From assembly GCA_963756365.1 (NCBI GenBank), contig CAVWNF010000003.1, forward strand, positions 1,674,001 to 1,738,000: a DNA stretch of 64,000 nt. Direction: 5' to 3'. The stretch comes from WHTI01 sp963756365. Its GTDB lineage: Bacteria > Actinomycetota > CADDZG01 > WHSQ01. The translations under genes and the position numbers were made by a program. The notes below the pieces were generated by a model. The model was not told the DNA's origin, made no database searches, and saw only the letters and a program-made list of their open reading frames with translations. This document shows positions 18,957 to 27,473 of the stretch, piece after piece; position 1 is the first letter of the stretch, and each line of letters starts with the position of its first letter.

Positions 18957-20261
18957 GTGTCACTGACCTTGCGCCGCCTCGCTCTCCACGGCGCAACCCT
19001 TGGACTATTGCTTGCTCTGCTGCCGTCGGGCTCCACGGTTCCCGCCGAAGGGGCACCGAGCGCCGCTCCGTTGAGACGGCACTTGCCGGAGGCGTCACAT
19101 GCGACGGCCACTGGTGCCACGGGTCGCCCCAACTGGAAGATACGGATCGATCGGATGGCGGCCTCTAAGAACGTAGGGATCGCGGTGATGACCGGCGATA
19201 GATATCTCTACAAACACTCGAGCCGGAGCAAACGGATCCCAGCCTCGAACCAGAAACTGCTGATGACCATGGCGTTGTTCGATCATCTCGATCCGGAGTC
19301 GGTGATCGAAACAACCGCGGTGGCTCAGTCGGTCAAGGGTGGGCGCGTGATCGGCGACCTGTGGCTCGTCGGGCGAGGCGACCCCGCGGTCACCGGAGGG
19401 GGCCAGTACGGGAAGGACCTTCCGTTCAAGCCGACGCGGCTGAGCGCCCTTGCAAAGAAGATCGAACGATCCGGGATAACTCGGATCACCGGATCCGTGC
19501 GAGGCGTGATCTCCTATTTCGCACACGACTGGTATGCGCCTGGCTGGCGCTCTACCTTCCCCGCAGAAGAGGTCCAGTTGCCGAGTGCCCTTACCTTCGA
19601 AGCGAACGTCGGCGGAGGGAAGCACATCTCTGATCCCGAATTCCGAGCAGCCAAGTCTCTAACCCGGAAGCTCCGGGCTGCCGGCGTTCGCGTGAAGGGA
19701 AAGGCGTCCACCGACGGTCCCCCTCAGGACGTCGAACCCGTCGCTTCCGTGAGTTCGCAGTCGGTGCTCAAGCTGGTCCGTTTCACGAACAAGAACTCGA
19801 TCAACTTCTTCGCTGAGATGTTCGGAAAGCGGCTAGGGGTAGAGGCGAACGGGCAACCTGGGACGATCGCCTCCGGCGCCGATGCCATCGAAGATTGGGC
19901 GGGCAACCTGGGAGTAACGCTGAAGGCATTCGATTCCTCTGGACTGTCTTACTCGAACAGGGCGTCTCCGAATGGGCTCGTGAAGCTGCTCGATCACGCT
20001 GCCGCGCAGCCCGGATCTGGGAAGTTGCGCTCGACCCTCCCCACCGGCGGTGAAGGCACTCTCGCCAACCGATTGAAGGGTGTTGAGGTGCGGGCTAAGA
20101 CGGGAACCCTGAACGGTTACTCAACCCTGAGCGGCTACGTCTACCTCGAACGGAGCGACCAGTGGGCCTCGTTCTCGATCATGTCCCAGGGGATGGCCAA
20201 GTCGACCGCCGTCGATCTGGAGGACCGGATAGTTCGCCTCCTGGAGGCTAGAGCGCGCTAG
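18957..20261 (+). CDS. dacB: D-alanyl-D-alanine carboxypeptidase/endopeptidase (PBP4/DacB, S13 family)
   Basis: A cell-wall enzyme that trims or cleaves peptide cross-links of peptidoglycan. It has 434 residues. An N-terminal hydrophobic segment (LHGATLGLLLALLPSG) is a signal peptide or anchor. The three penicillin-binding motifs are present: SNQK (SxxK) near residue 97, SYSN in SSGLSYSNRAS (SxN) near 330, and KTGT near 380. The inserted domains between the first two motifs are typical of the PBP4 class. It starts with GTG at 18957; no convincing ribosome-binding site is seen. The neighbours do not form an obvious operon. Confidence 0.88.
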   Translation: MSLTLRRLALHGATLGLLLALLPSGSTVPAEGAPSAAPLRRHLPEASHATATGATGRPNWKIRIDRMAASKNVGIAVMTGDRYLYKHSSRSKRIPASNQKLLMTMALFDHLDPESVIETTAVAQSVKGGRVIGDLWLVGRGDPAVTGGGQYGKDLPFKPTRLSALAKKIERSGITRITGSVRGVISYFAHDWYAPGWRSTFPAEEVQLPSALTFEANVGGGKHISDPEFRAAKSLTRKLRAAGVRVKGKASTDGPPQDVEPVASVSSQSVLKLVRFTNKNSINFFAEMFGKRLGVEANGQPGTIASGADAIEDWAGNLGVTLKAFDSSGLSYSNRASPNGLVKLLDHAAAQPGSGKLRSTLPTGGEGTLANRLKGVEVRAKTGTLNGYSTLSGYVYLERSDQWASFSIMSQGMAKSTAVDLEDRIVRLLEARAR

Positions 20262-20281
20262 CCCCCAGGCGCGAACCCAGA

Positions 20282-20503
20282 TCAGATGACTTCGCGGTCG
20301 CGCACCACGGTGCGCTCGTTGCGGCGATCGGCCCATGGGCCGACACTGCTCCAGAAGACCAACGACAGTACGAAACCGACAGCACCAACGACCATCAAGA
20401 TGACGCCTACTGCGTCGATGTTGATGCCGCTCGCATCGGCCTCGACCGCCCAGGTGAGGATCGCACCTGCAGCGAACAAGAAAAGACTGACTCCGATACC
20501 CAT
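20282..20503 (-). CDS. DUF6458 family small membrane protein
   Basis: 73 residues with the characteristic start MGIGVSLFLFAAGAILTWAV and a second hydrophobic helix (VGVILMVVGAVGFVLSLVFW), then a short basic tail RRNERTVVRDREVI. This two-helix family is widespread in actinobacteria and has no known function. AGGAGG lies 8 nt before the ATG. It is convergent with dacB (20 bp apart) and divergent from the ABC permease. Confidence 0.85.
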   Translation of the reverse strand: MGIGVSLFLFAAGAILTWAVEADASGINIDAVGVILMVVGAVGFVLSLVFWSSVGPWADRRNERTVVRDREVI

Positions 20504-20641
20504 TTTGTGTACCTCCTGGAAGCGTCCTCGCTCCCCACGGTTGCGGATCCCCGGGTTAACGGGGGCCTAGCATGGATACCCGCTCACGACAGGGGACAAA
20601 CCGGCCACTCGAGCCCCTGTCCGCCGAAGCCCTTCCTCTCC

Positions 20642-20657
20642 TACTACTGAAGTAGTA
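20642..20657. promoter_or_regulatory. Inverted repeat TACTAC-TGAA-GTAGTA upstream of the ABC operon
   Basis: A perfect 6-bp inverted repeat with a 4-bp centre lies 27 bp before the GTG of the ABC permease. Its AT-rich composition stands out in GC-rich sequence and its position fits an operator near the transcription start, for example for a GntR- or PadR-type repressor. No regulator gene is adjacent. The 181-bp gap between the divergent genes holds nothing else I can name. Confidence 0.45.
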
Positions 20658-20684
20658 AAAAGACTACCTATCGAAGGGAAGAGG

Positions 20685-23366
20685 GTGGCTGGGACCAGCA
20701 ACGAGAGCACTACAGCGAGCGACCGCGGTCAGTTGAGCGCGGGCGGTCCCCTGTGGCGCAAGGCTCCATTCCTCCTCCTTCGCTACCCCTCGCTGTTCGC
20801 CGCGATCGCCGCGGCGGCGTTGGTCCTTGGCCTCATCACTGCCGCAGCACCCCTCTATCTCTCCTCTGCTGGCACCGGCGCTCTCGTCGAGCAGTTCCGG
20901 TCGGTCACTCCGTCCACAGCCGGATTGACGGTGGCTCAGTACGGACGCGTGGACGGCGCCACCATCGCTGCATCGCTCGATCTGCGAACGGAAGCCCTCG
21001 ATACGGCTACCGGAGCGGTCGAGTCCCTCGGAAGCGCAACCCGCAGCCTCATCGGAACGACGGTGACCATCGGAGACCCCAACTCCGGGGTTGAGGGTCG
21101 GGTGGCAGCGCGAACCGGTGCCGCAGACCACCTCGACTTCCTCGAGGGACCCGAGGGCGACGGCTTCTTCGTCAGTCGGGTGCAAGCCGTGACGCTCAAC
21201 CTAGACCTCGGGGAACACGTCACTCTCACCACAGGCCAATCGCCCCCTGTCGAGATCCGCGTCGCCGGGATCTACGAGGATCTCTCTGCGCTACCGATCA
21301 CGGCCTTCTGGCAACCGATCGGCGGCGCTATCTACGGAGCCGGAGATCAGGTTCCCCCACCTCTCATCTTAGGAAGCATCGACGCTGCATCAGAACTAGA
21401 CGAGACGCTCGGGGATCGCAGGCCGTTGCAGCGGTGGGAATACCCACTCGCTATCGATCTTTCGCTCGAACAGGCCGAGATCCTCGCGACCGAACTGCGA
21501 GCACTCGAAGCAAGGCTCGATGACGGTTCGGGGGCGCTGGCCCGGATCCTGCCGTTCTCGGAACACTTCACCGTCCTTCCGGATCTCGTGAACAGCGCGA
21601 ACGACACGGTTACCGGCGTCCGCTCTCCCGTCTCGATGATGGGTCTGGGAGGGCGGCTAGTTGCCCTGGTCGTGATCGCCGCCGCCGGCGTCTATGGGAT
21701 CCGGCGACGGCGCATCGAGGCAGCGGTCCTCGGAGCCCGAGGCATGGGTCCCGCCGCGATGGGAGTGAAGTCCGCGATCGAAGCGATCGGCCCCATCGCC
21801 ATCGGAGTTATCACCGGGTGGGGGCTTGCGTCCGTGGCGGTCAGGTTCTTCGGACCGAGCGGGTCACTCCCCTCTACCGCTTACGTGGACGCACTCGGAT
21901 CAACGGTCATCTCGGGAGTGATCGCAGTCGTGGTCGTGGGGATCGTCGCGGCCGTGGCTGCCCGCAGGGAGGCAGATGGTGCGTTCACGCGCATGGCGCC
22001 TCTCGGTCAGGTCCCGTGGGAGCTCGGAGTCATGGTTCTTGCGGGGTTGTCCTTCTATCAACTCGATGCCAAGGGTCTAGTGAGCGCGGACGGGAACGCC
22101 CCACCGAAGATCGATCTGTTCATGCTCATGTTCCCGATCCTGTTCATCGCGGCCGGCGCGGGGCTGGCGACCAAGGGCCTCTCCATGGCACTCCCGCGAT
22201 TGAAAGAGCTCGGGAGGGAAGCGGGCGCCCCCCTGTACCTCGCCACCAGAAGGCTCGCCTCCGCCCCTCGGCTCGCTCTCATGCTGGTCACCGCGTCATC
22301 CTTGGCGATCGGCGTACTCGCATACGCCGGGATCCTGGTCGGCTCGGTTGAAGCGACCGCCGACGCGAAGGCGCGCGTCTCAGTGGGAAGCGACTTCGCC
22401 GCTCAGGTGAATCAAGGAGCGTCGCTGCCGACCGAACTGAGCACCCCTGCCACGATCGTCACGCAATACGACCTGGTTCAAGCTGCCGGTACCGACCAGG
22501 CGGTGACGATCCTCGCGGTCGATCCGATGAAGTTCGCAGAGGTTGCTTACTGGTCACACGACTTCTCCGGCCGCTCGCTCGCACAACTGATGTCGTTGAT
22601 CTCCGACGGTGATGGTGACCTACCCGTGATCGTCGTGGGAGACGAGAACTCGCAGGTTGCCAACGGCCTCGACCTTTACAGCGCGTCTGTTCCGGTCGAG
22701 ATCGTCGATCAGCCGAGCGGCTTCCCCGGGATGAACGTGAGGCAGCCAACCGTCGTCGCCGACGCCGGTCTACTCGAGCAAGCCTTCGAAGACAATCAGG
22801 GATCGATAGGAAGCGCCCAACGCACCGATCTCCTGTGGGCCCGAGGGGACGCCGACGAGATCTCGGCCACTCTCCGCGCAAGCTCGATCCCGTTCGGGCT
22901 GGAGCGCTCCGCCGAACGGGCAAAGAACACGCCGACGCTCCTCGCGGTCTCGTGGACGTTCCAGTTCCTTCAGGCCCTCGGCATCATCACCGGTTTCGTC
23001 GTGCTCGCCGGCATGCTGCTCTACCTGCAATCGCGGCAACGCGCAGGGATCGTTTCGTTCGCGCTCGCCCGCCGCATGGGTTTGAAGGCGTCGGCTTACA
23101 GAAGTTCCGTCGCCATCGAGCTAGCAGCGCTCCTCGGGTCATCGTTGCTGATCGGAACCGCGCTCGCTTTCATCTCGGGCCGCATCATCTACGGCCGCTT
23201 CGATCTCCTTCCGGAACTACCTCCCGCTCCGCTATGGAGGGTTCCCGTTCTGGTCATCGTCGCGACCGGGGTAGCTCTCGGCCTCGCCGCGCTCTTCGGT
23301 GCGTGGCGCGTGCAGCGCACGGCGCAGTCGGCCACGGTCTCGGAGGTGCTCCGTCTTGCAGAGTGA
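20685..23366 (+). CDS. FtsX-like ABC transporter permease (large, MacB/LolC-type)
   Basis: 893 residues. The first transmembrane helix (LFAAIAAAALVLGLITAAAP) is followed by a large extracytoplasmic domain, then a helix cluster near residues 320-470 (LVALVVIAAAGVYGIRRRR and following), a second large external domain and a final helix group near 770-880. This is the duplicated FtsX fold of actinobacterial permeases that work mechanically on lipoproteins, peptides or antibiotics rather than moving a solute through a pore. GTG start with GGGAAGAGG directly upstream. The downstream ATPase gene starts inside its last codons, so the genes form one operon. Substrate unknown. Confidence 0.85.
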   Translation: MAGTSNESTTASDRGQLSAGGPLWRKAPFLLLRYPSLFAAIAAAALVLGLITAAAPLYLSSAGTGALVEQFRSVTPSTAGLTVAQYGRVDGATIAASLDLRTEALDTATGAVESLGSATRSLIGTTVTIGDPNSGVEGRVAARTGAADHLDFLEGPEGDGFFVSRVQAVTLNLDLGEHVTLTTGQSPPVEIRVAGIYEDLSALPITAFWQPIGGAIYGAGDQVPPPLILGSIDAASELDETLGDRRPLQRWEYPLAIDLSLEQAEILATELRALEARLDDGSGALARILPFSEHFTVLPDLVNSANDTVTGVRSPVSMMGLGGRLVALVVIAAAGVYGIRRRRIEAAVLGARGMGPAAMGVKSAIEAIGPIAIGVITGWGLASVAVRFFGPSGSLPSTAYVDALGSTVISGVIAVVVVGIVAAVAARREADGAFTRMAPLGQVPWELGVMVLAGLSFYQLDAKGLVSADGNAPPKIDLFMLMFPILFIAAGAGLATKGLSMALPRLKELGREAGAPLYLATRRLASAPRLALMLVTASSLAIGVLAYAGILVGSVEATADAKARVSVGSDFAAQVNQGASLPTELSTPATIVTQYDLVQAAGTDQAVTILAVDPMKFAEVAYWSHDFSGRSLAQLMSLISDGDGDLPVIVVGDENSQVANGLDLYSASVPVEIVDQPSGFPGMNVRQPTVVADAGLLEQAFEDNQGSIGSAQRTDLLWARGDADEISATLRASSIPFGLERSAERAKNTPTLLAVSWTFQFLQALGIITGFVVLAGMLLYLQSRQRAGIVSFALARRMGLKASAYRSSVAIELAALLGSSLLIGTALAFISGRIIYGRFDLLPELPPAPLWRVPVLVIVATGVALGLAALFGAWRVQRTAQSATVSEVLRLAE

Positions 23367-24168
23367 CACCGCGGCGTTGTGCAACGGATTGGTGAAGATC
23401 TACTGGACGGGGACAGGTGAGGTCCACGCGCTCAAAGGGATCGATGCTTCCTTCCCGCGCGGGTCGGTAACCGCGGTGGTTGGCCCCTCGGGGTCCGGGA
23501 AGTCATCACTGCTGCGCATCATGGCGGGCCTCGATCGCCCCACCGCGGGCCGAGTGCAGGTTGGCGGGGTCGATCTCACAGGGATGAGTCCGTCGCGTCT
23601 CAGAAAGATGCGTCGGAGATTGATGGGCTACGTGTTCCAACGGCCCTCCGAGAACCTGATCCCCTATCTGACCGTCACCGAGCACCTTCAGGTCGCAGCC
23701 GAGTTCAGGAACCGATGGAAACCGAAGGATGGTGGAGAACTCCTCGAACTATTGGGTCTGGGGAAACGCAGGAACCATCTCCCCCAGCAACTATCTGGAG
23801 GTGAGCAGCAGCGTGTCGCTTTCGCCCAAGCGGTCGTAGGGGGGCCCTCGATCGTCGTTGCCGACGAACCGACGGCCGAACTCGATACGCACTCGGGCGA
23901 GGCATTGCTCGAGACCATCGCCGCGCTGACCCAAACGGGCATCAGCTTCATCGTCTCGACCCACGATCCGGCGATGGTCGCTGCGGCCGACCGAACGATG
24001 CTGATCCGCCACGGGACCCTCGAAGCCGAAACCCACCAGTCACGCCTCGTGTCGGTGATCGATGCGAGCGGCCGGATCCAACTCCCTCCCGAACTGCTCA
24101 AGCTCTTCCCCGATCGTCGGGCGATCATCGATCCCCAGGGAACGGGAGTGAGGATCACCCCGCCATGA
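23356..24168 (+). CDS. ABC transporter ATP-binding protein with C-terminal AbrB-like extension
   Basis: A MacB/LolD-type ATPase, 270 residues from TTG 23356, which has GGAGG 9 nt upstream and overlaps the permease end by 11 bp. Walker A GPSGSGKSS near residue 38, Q-loop VFQRPSE, signature QLSGGEQQR, Walker B IVVADEPTAELD, and H-loop STHD. After the ATPase core, about 45 residues (VSVIDASGRIQLPPELL to RAIIDPQGTGVRI) resemble a SpoVT/AbrB swapped-hairpin domain. It probably pairs with the next ATPase to power the permease. The extension's role is unknown; it may be regulatory or for dimerisation. Confidence 0.87.
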   Translation: MQSDTAALCNGLVKIYWTGTGEVHALKGIDASFPRGSVTAVVGPSGSGKSSLLRIMAGLDRPTAGRVQVGGVDLTGMSPSRLRKMRRRLMGYVFQRPSENLIPYLTVTEHLQVAAEFRNRWKPKDGGELLELLGLGKRRNHLPQQLSGGEQQRVAFAQAVVGGPSIVVADEPTAELDTHSGEALLETIAALTQTGISFIVSTHDPAMVAAADRTMLIRHGTLEAETHQSRLVSVIDASGRIQLPPELLKLFPDRRAIIDPQGTGVRITPP

Positions 24169-24989
24169 CCACCGTCGTGACACTCACCGGCGTAAAGAAG
24201 GTCTATCGGCGGGGGCCGGAGGAGGTGCGCGCCCTCGATGACGTCAGCCTCGAACTGAAGCGGGGCGAGGTCGTCGCTCTCGTCGGCCCGTCGGGGTCGG
24301 GCAAGACAACGCTTCTGAACATCCTCGCCGGGTGGGAGGAACCTGACGCAGGGACCGTCGTTCACGAAGCCTCCCCCACCGTCCACCCTGCCAAGTTGCC
24401 GTGGGGTGACATCGCCATCCTTCCCCAGGCGTTGGGACTTATCGAAGAGATGAGCGTGCGCGAGAACATCGAACTTCCGGCCCGGCTTCCCGGGGGGCCA
24501 GGACTGGAAGCGGTCGCCGAACAGATCGACGGACTCCTGGGCGAACTCGGGCTCGCTCGATTCGAGGATCGTCCCCCGAACGAGATCTCGATCGGAGAAC
24601 AGCAAAGAACCGCTCTCGCACGCGCTCTTGCGCTGTCCCCACGACTTCTCCTCGCGGATGAGCCGAGCGGACACCAGGATGCGGCATGGGCCGAAGGCGT
24701 GTTCCGGGCGATACGAACCGCAGCCAAGGCCGGGACCGCTTGCCTCGTCGCGACGCACAACGAGGAACTACTCCAGTTCGTCGATCGCATCGTGGGGATC
24801 AGGGACGGAGCACTGGTCGATGTCGAGCACCCCGGTCTCCGACCGCCCGAGGAGATGGCCGTCGAGGTGACCCACATCGAAGAGGAAGTTCCCGAGGCTC
24901 CCGGTGTGCTCGACGATTCACCGTTCCGGCCCGTCCCCGATGTCGCGAGCGACGCGCCACGTGGCCGATGCTGTTCCTCTGCGTCGTGA
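24165..24989 (+). CDS. Second ABC transporter ATP-binding protein of the FtsX-type operon
   Basis: 274 residues, start overlapping the previous stop as ATGA. Walker A GPSGSGKTT near residue 43, Walker B LLLADEPSGHQD, H-loop ATHNEE. The signature is EISIGEQQR instead of LSGGQ, and the Q-loop region (DIAILPQALG) is followed by a shortened helical domain. The glycine substitutions suggest a divergent, perhaps asymmetric, second site next to the canonical ATPase. The C-terminal 50 residues are acidic, then end in a basic/Cys stretch. Two different ATPases with one duplicated permease would form a heterodimeric engine. Confidence 0.85.
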   Translation: MTTVVTLTGVKKVYRRGPEEVRALDDVSLELKRGEVVALVGPSGSGKTTLLNILAGWEEPDAGTVVHEASPTVHPAKLPWGDIAILPQALGLIEEMSVRENIELPARLPGGPGLEAVAEQIDGLLGELGLARFEDRPPNEISIGEQQRTALARALALSPRLLLADEPSGHQDAAWAEGVFRAIRTAAKAGTACLVATHNEELLQFVDRIVGIRDGALVDVEHPGLRPPEEMAVEVTHIEEEVPEAPGVLDDSPFRPVPDVASDAPRGRCCSSAS

Positions 24990-25056
24990 CGACGATGGCG
25001 ACGAGGACCTACGAACCCGCTTCGGCCCCCAGGCCTAAGCCTTCGCCCGCTACCTT

Positions 25057-26637
25057 CTATCCGTCGGCCACGGACGGCTCGGGAAGAGCAACTCCGCGCG
25101 CAGCGAGATCCTCGAGGACCGCCCGTGCCGCGTTGCGTCCGGGTGCCCCACACACTCCGCCACCAGGGTGAGCCCCCGAACCACATAGGTAGAAGCGCGG
25201 GACCGGAAGACGGTAGCGATGCCAGTCCGGCGACGGCCTCTTGTCGAACAGCCAGTCGGGGAGGATCTCGCCGTGGAAGATGTTTCCCCCGGTGAGTCCG
25301 AAGCGCGCCTCGAGGTCCGGCGGACCCATCACCAGCCGGTTCTCGATCAGATCTGACAACCCAGGGGCATATCGCTCGAGGTTCGCGATCGCCAGATCGC
25401 CGATCTCGTCTCGGCGTTCATCCCAGGTGCCGTCCGCCAGTTCGTACGGAACGTACTGAGCGAAGATCGAAAGGGTGTGCTTCCCCTCGGGTGCCAGTTC
25501 CGGCTCGCTCGCGGTTTGGATCCACGCTTCGCAGAACATCTCGGTCGCTGGCACTCCCTCGGCCGCAGAGCGAGCCGAGGTTTCGAGGTAGTCGATCGAG
25601 GGAGCGACCGAGATCGTCCCCATGTGCTCCGGTCCGGCAACCCCTTCGGTTCCGATCCCCCGGAACTTCGGAAGGCCGGACAGCGCACAATTGACCTTAA
25701 CGACCGTGCCGTAGCTGGGGTACACATCGATGTCCTGGATGAACTCCGGTGGAACCGCACCGTCGGGTACGAACGTGAGCGTTCGCTTGGGGTCGGCGTT
25801 GCTGAGCACTATGTCCGCGTCGATCTCTTCGCCACCAGACAGAACGACGCCCGCTGCCCGCCGATGGGTGTCGAGTTTCAGCTGCTCCACCTCGGCCTCG
25901 GTCCGGATCTCGCCGCCCGCTGCCCGCAAGACATCTGCGAGAGCCGCGGTGATCGCTCCCTGGCCCCCGCGCACGAAGCCCCACTGCCCTAGCTCGCCGG
26001 TCGCCATCCCGAACGCGTGGTGAAGGTAGACGTAGGCGGTGCCGGGGGTCCGGGGGCCAGCCGCCGTCCCGATCAGTCCCTGGGACGCGTGGATCCCCTG
26101 CATCAATTCGTTCTCGAAGTACTCCTCGACGACGTCGGCGATCGATCCATCAACAGTCCTTGCGAATAGCTTCTCGACGTCCGATTGGCGGAAGGCTCTC
26201 CGCGCCTGCTTGCGCGTCGCCGGGTAGTGAAGCAGCGGGGTCAGCCGCCGCGCTGCCTCCTCGAAGAGCTCGTGGAAGCGGGGATATGCGTCCGCATCCT
26301 TCGTAGACAACTCCGATATCGCAGCGTGGGTCTTCTTCGGGTCGTCCCAGAAGAACAGCCCGCCTCCGTCCTCGTAGGGATGGAAGAAGTCAGGGTCCTT
26401 CCTTCGGACGTCCAGGACGAGACCAAGTTCAGAGACGACCTCGGGCACGAGCAGCGATGTCGCATACGACGCGGTGGACATCCTGAATCCCGGCCACAGT
26501 TCTTCGGTGACGCACGCTCCGCCGATCCGATCGCTTCGCTCGACGACGATCACCCTCAGACCAGCCCGGGCCAGGTAGCACGCGGAAACGAGACCGTTGT
26601 GCCCGGCGCCGATAACGATGGCGTCGTACGAACCCAC
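25057..26637 (-). CDS. Phytoene-desaturase-like FAD-dependent oxidoreductase (COG1233)
   Basis: 526 residues. N-terminal dinucleotide-binding motif AIVIGAGHNGLVSACYLA, then RIGGACVTEE. The middle has RGGQGAITAALADVLRAAGG, where a typical carotenoid desaturase has its substrate-region motif, and the C-terminal FAD motif is PRFYLCGSGAHPGGGVCGAPGRNAA. This branch (PYROXD2-like) is common in actinobacteria without carotenoid genes and its substrate is usually unknown. GTG 26637 is preferred over TTG 26640 because GGAGG lies 6 nt upstream. It is convergent with the ABC operon; 67 bp between them hold no clear terminator. Confidence 0.85.
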   Translation of the reverse strand: MGSYDAIVIGAGHNGLVSACYLARAGLRVIVVERSDRIGGACVTEELWPGFRMSTASYATSLLVPEVVSELGLVLDVRRKDPDFFHPYEDGGGLFFWDDPKKTHAAISELSTKDADAYPRFHELFEEAARRLTPLLHYPATRKQARRAFRQSDVEKLFARTVDGSIADVVEEYFENELMQGIHASQGLIGTAAGPRTPGTAYVYLHHAFGMATGELGQWGFVRGGQGAITAALADVLRAAGGEIRTEAEVEQLKLDTHRRAAGVVLSGGEEIDADIVLSNADPKRTLTFVPDGAVPPEFIQDIDVYPSYGTVVKVNCALSGLPKFRGIGTEGVAGPEHMGTISVAPSIDYLETSARSAAEGVPATEMFCEAWIQTASEPELAPEGKHTLSIFAQYVPYELADGTWDERRDEIGDLAIANLERYAPGLSDLIENRLVMGPPDLEARFGLTGGNIFHGEILPDWLFDKRPSPDWHRYRLPVPRFYLCGSGAHPGGGVCGAPGRNAARAVLEDLAARGVALPEPSVADG

Positions 26638-26695
26638 CAATCACCTCCAGATAAAAGCGCTAGCCAAAGACCGCAAGGCAGGCTACCGTCTCGCC

Positions 26696-26839
26696 ATGAC
26701 CCTCAGTTCGTTCTGTCCAACCTGCAAACGAACCGTCTACGTTGAGGATGAGGCCACACCTGTCTGTCCGGTGTGCTCGTCACCGCTACTCGAGACGGTC
26801 ACGCTCGAGGACGAAGATCAACCGGACGGGGCGAAGTAG
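26696..26839 (+). CDS. 47-residue zinc-ribbon protein
   Basis: A tiny protein with two CxxC knuckles, FCPTC and VCPVC, 19 residues apart, and an acidic C-terminus (LEDEDQPDG). It probably binds one zinc ion; its role is unknown. TACCGT (26684-26689) ends 6 nt before the ATG, the leaderless pattern used by many genes here, which supports this short start over a longer in-frame one. Its 3' end overlaps the convergent phosphatase gene by 22 bp. Confidence 0.7.
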   Translation: MTLSSFCPTCKRTVYVEDEATPVCPVCSSPLLETVTLEDEDQPDGAK

Positions 26840-27426
26840 GCGGCTGACTCCAGCCGTCCCTCTTCCATAACCATCGTCGTGACCGACCCGGTCGTGCAGT
26901 TGACCCTGCCGAGCCAGGGTGGTCCCCAGCTTCCAGCAAGTGCCTTCCGGGCTACGACGACCGGCGTCTGATGAGCGACGATCACCACTTCACCTTGGGC
27001 CGACTCGCTGGCCTCGGCGATCGCATCAAGCACGCGATCACGGATCTGCTTGAAGCTCTCGCCCCATGAAGGCGTCCACGGGTTGCGCATGTACCACCAG
27101 TTGCGGGGGCTGGACAGGAACGGGACCACCGCTCTCGTCACCCCTTCGAACCGAGTGTCGCTCTCGAGGAGTCGATCGTCGGTGACGATCGCGAGGTCGT
27201 GGTGGCGACCGATCTCCGCAGCCGTTTCTTGAGCACGCTCAAGAGGACTTGCCCAGATCGCACCGACGTCGCGCTCGGCTAGATACTCGGCTGATTCCTT
27301 CGCTTGTCGGCGGCCGAGCTCGGACAATCGGAACTCAGGAAGCCGTCCGTAGATAACACCGCCAGGGTTCTCAACCCGACCGTGCCTGACCAGATGGATC
27401 ACACCCGTGATCTTGTTTCGCTCCAT
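26818..27426 (-). CDS. Histidine phosphatase (phosphoglycerate mutase-like) family protein
   Basis: 202 residues. The catalytic RHG sits in HLVRHGRVENP near residue 15, SPLERAQETA near 62 is the second conserved arginine block, the acid LLESDTRFEG follows, and the second histidine is in VIVAHQTPV near 150. It could be a phosphatase of a small metabolite or a cofactor-dependent mutase; the sequence does not tell. TAGCCT on the minus strand (27438-27433) is 6 nt before the ATG. It is divergent from the reductase gene, with both start codons inside 51 bp. Confidence 0.85.
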   Translation of the reverse strand: MERNKITGVIHLVRHGRVENPGGVIYGRLPEFRLSELGRRQAKESAEYLAERDVGAIWASPLERAQETAAEIGRHHDLAIVTDDRLLESDTRFEGVTRAVVPFLSSPRNWWYMRNPWTPSWGESFKQIRDRVLDAIAEASESAQGEVVIVAHQTPVVVARKALAGSWGPPWLGRVNCTTGSVTTMVMEEGRLESAAYFAPSG

Positions 27427-27432
27427 AGCGTG

Positions 27433-27467
27433 AGGCTACCCGCGCTGCGCGTGTGCACGGTTAGTGT
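27433..27467. promoter_or_regulatory. Compact divergent promoter pair
   Basis: Two -10 hexamers face away from each other: TAGCCT on the minus strand (27438-27433), 6 nt from the phosphatase ATG, and TAGTGT on the plus strand (27462-27467), 6 nt from the reductase ATG. Only 23 bp separate them, so each -35 region overlaps the other promoter and the two genes probably compete for RNA polymerase. Both mRNAs would be leaderless. Confidence 0.55.
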
Positions 27468-27473
27468 GCGGCG

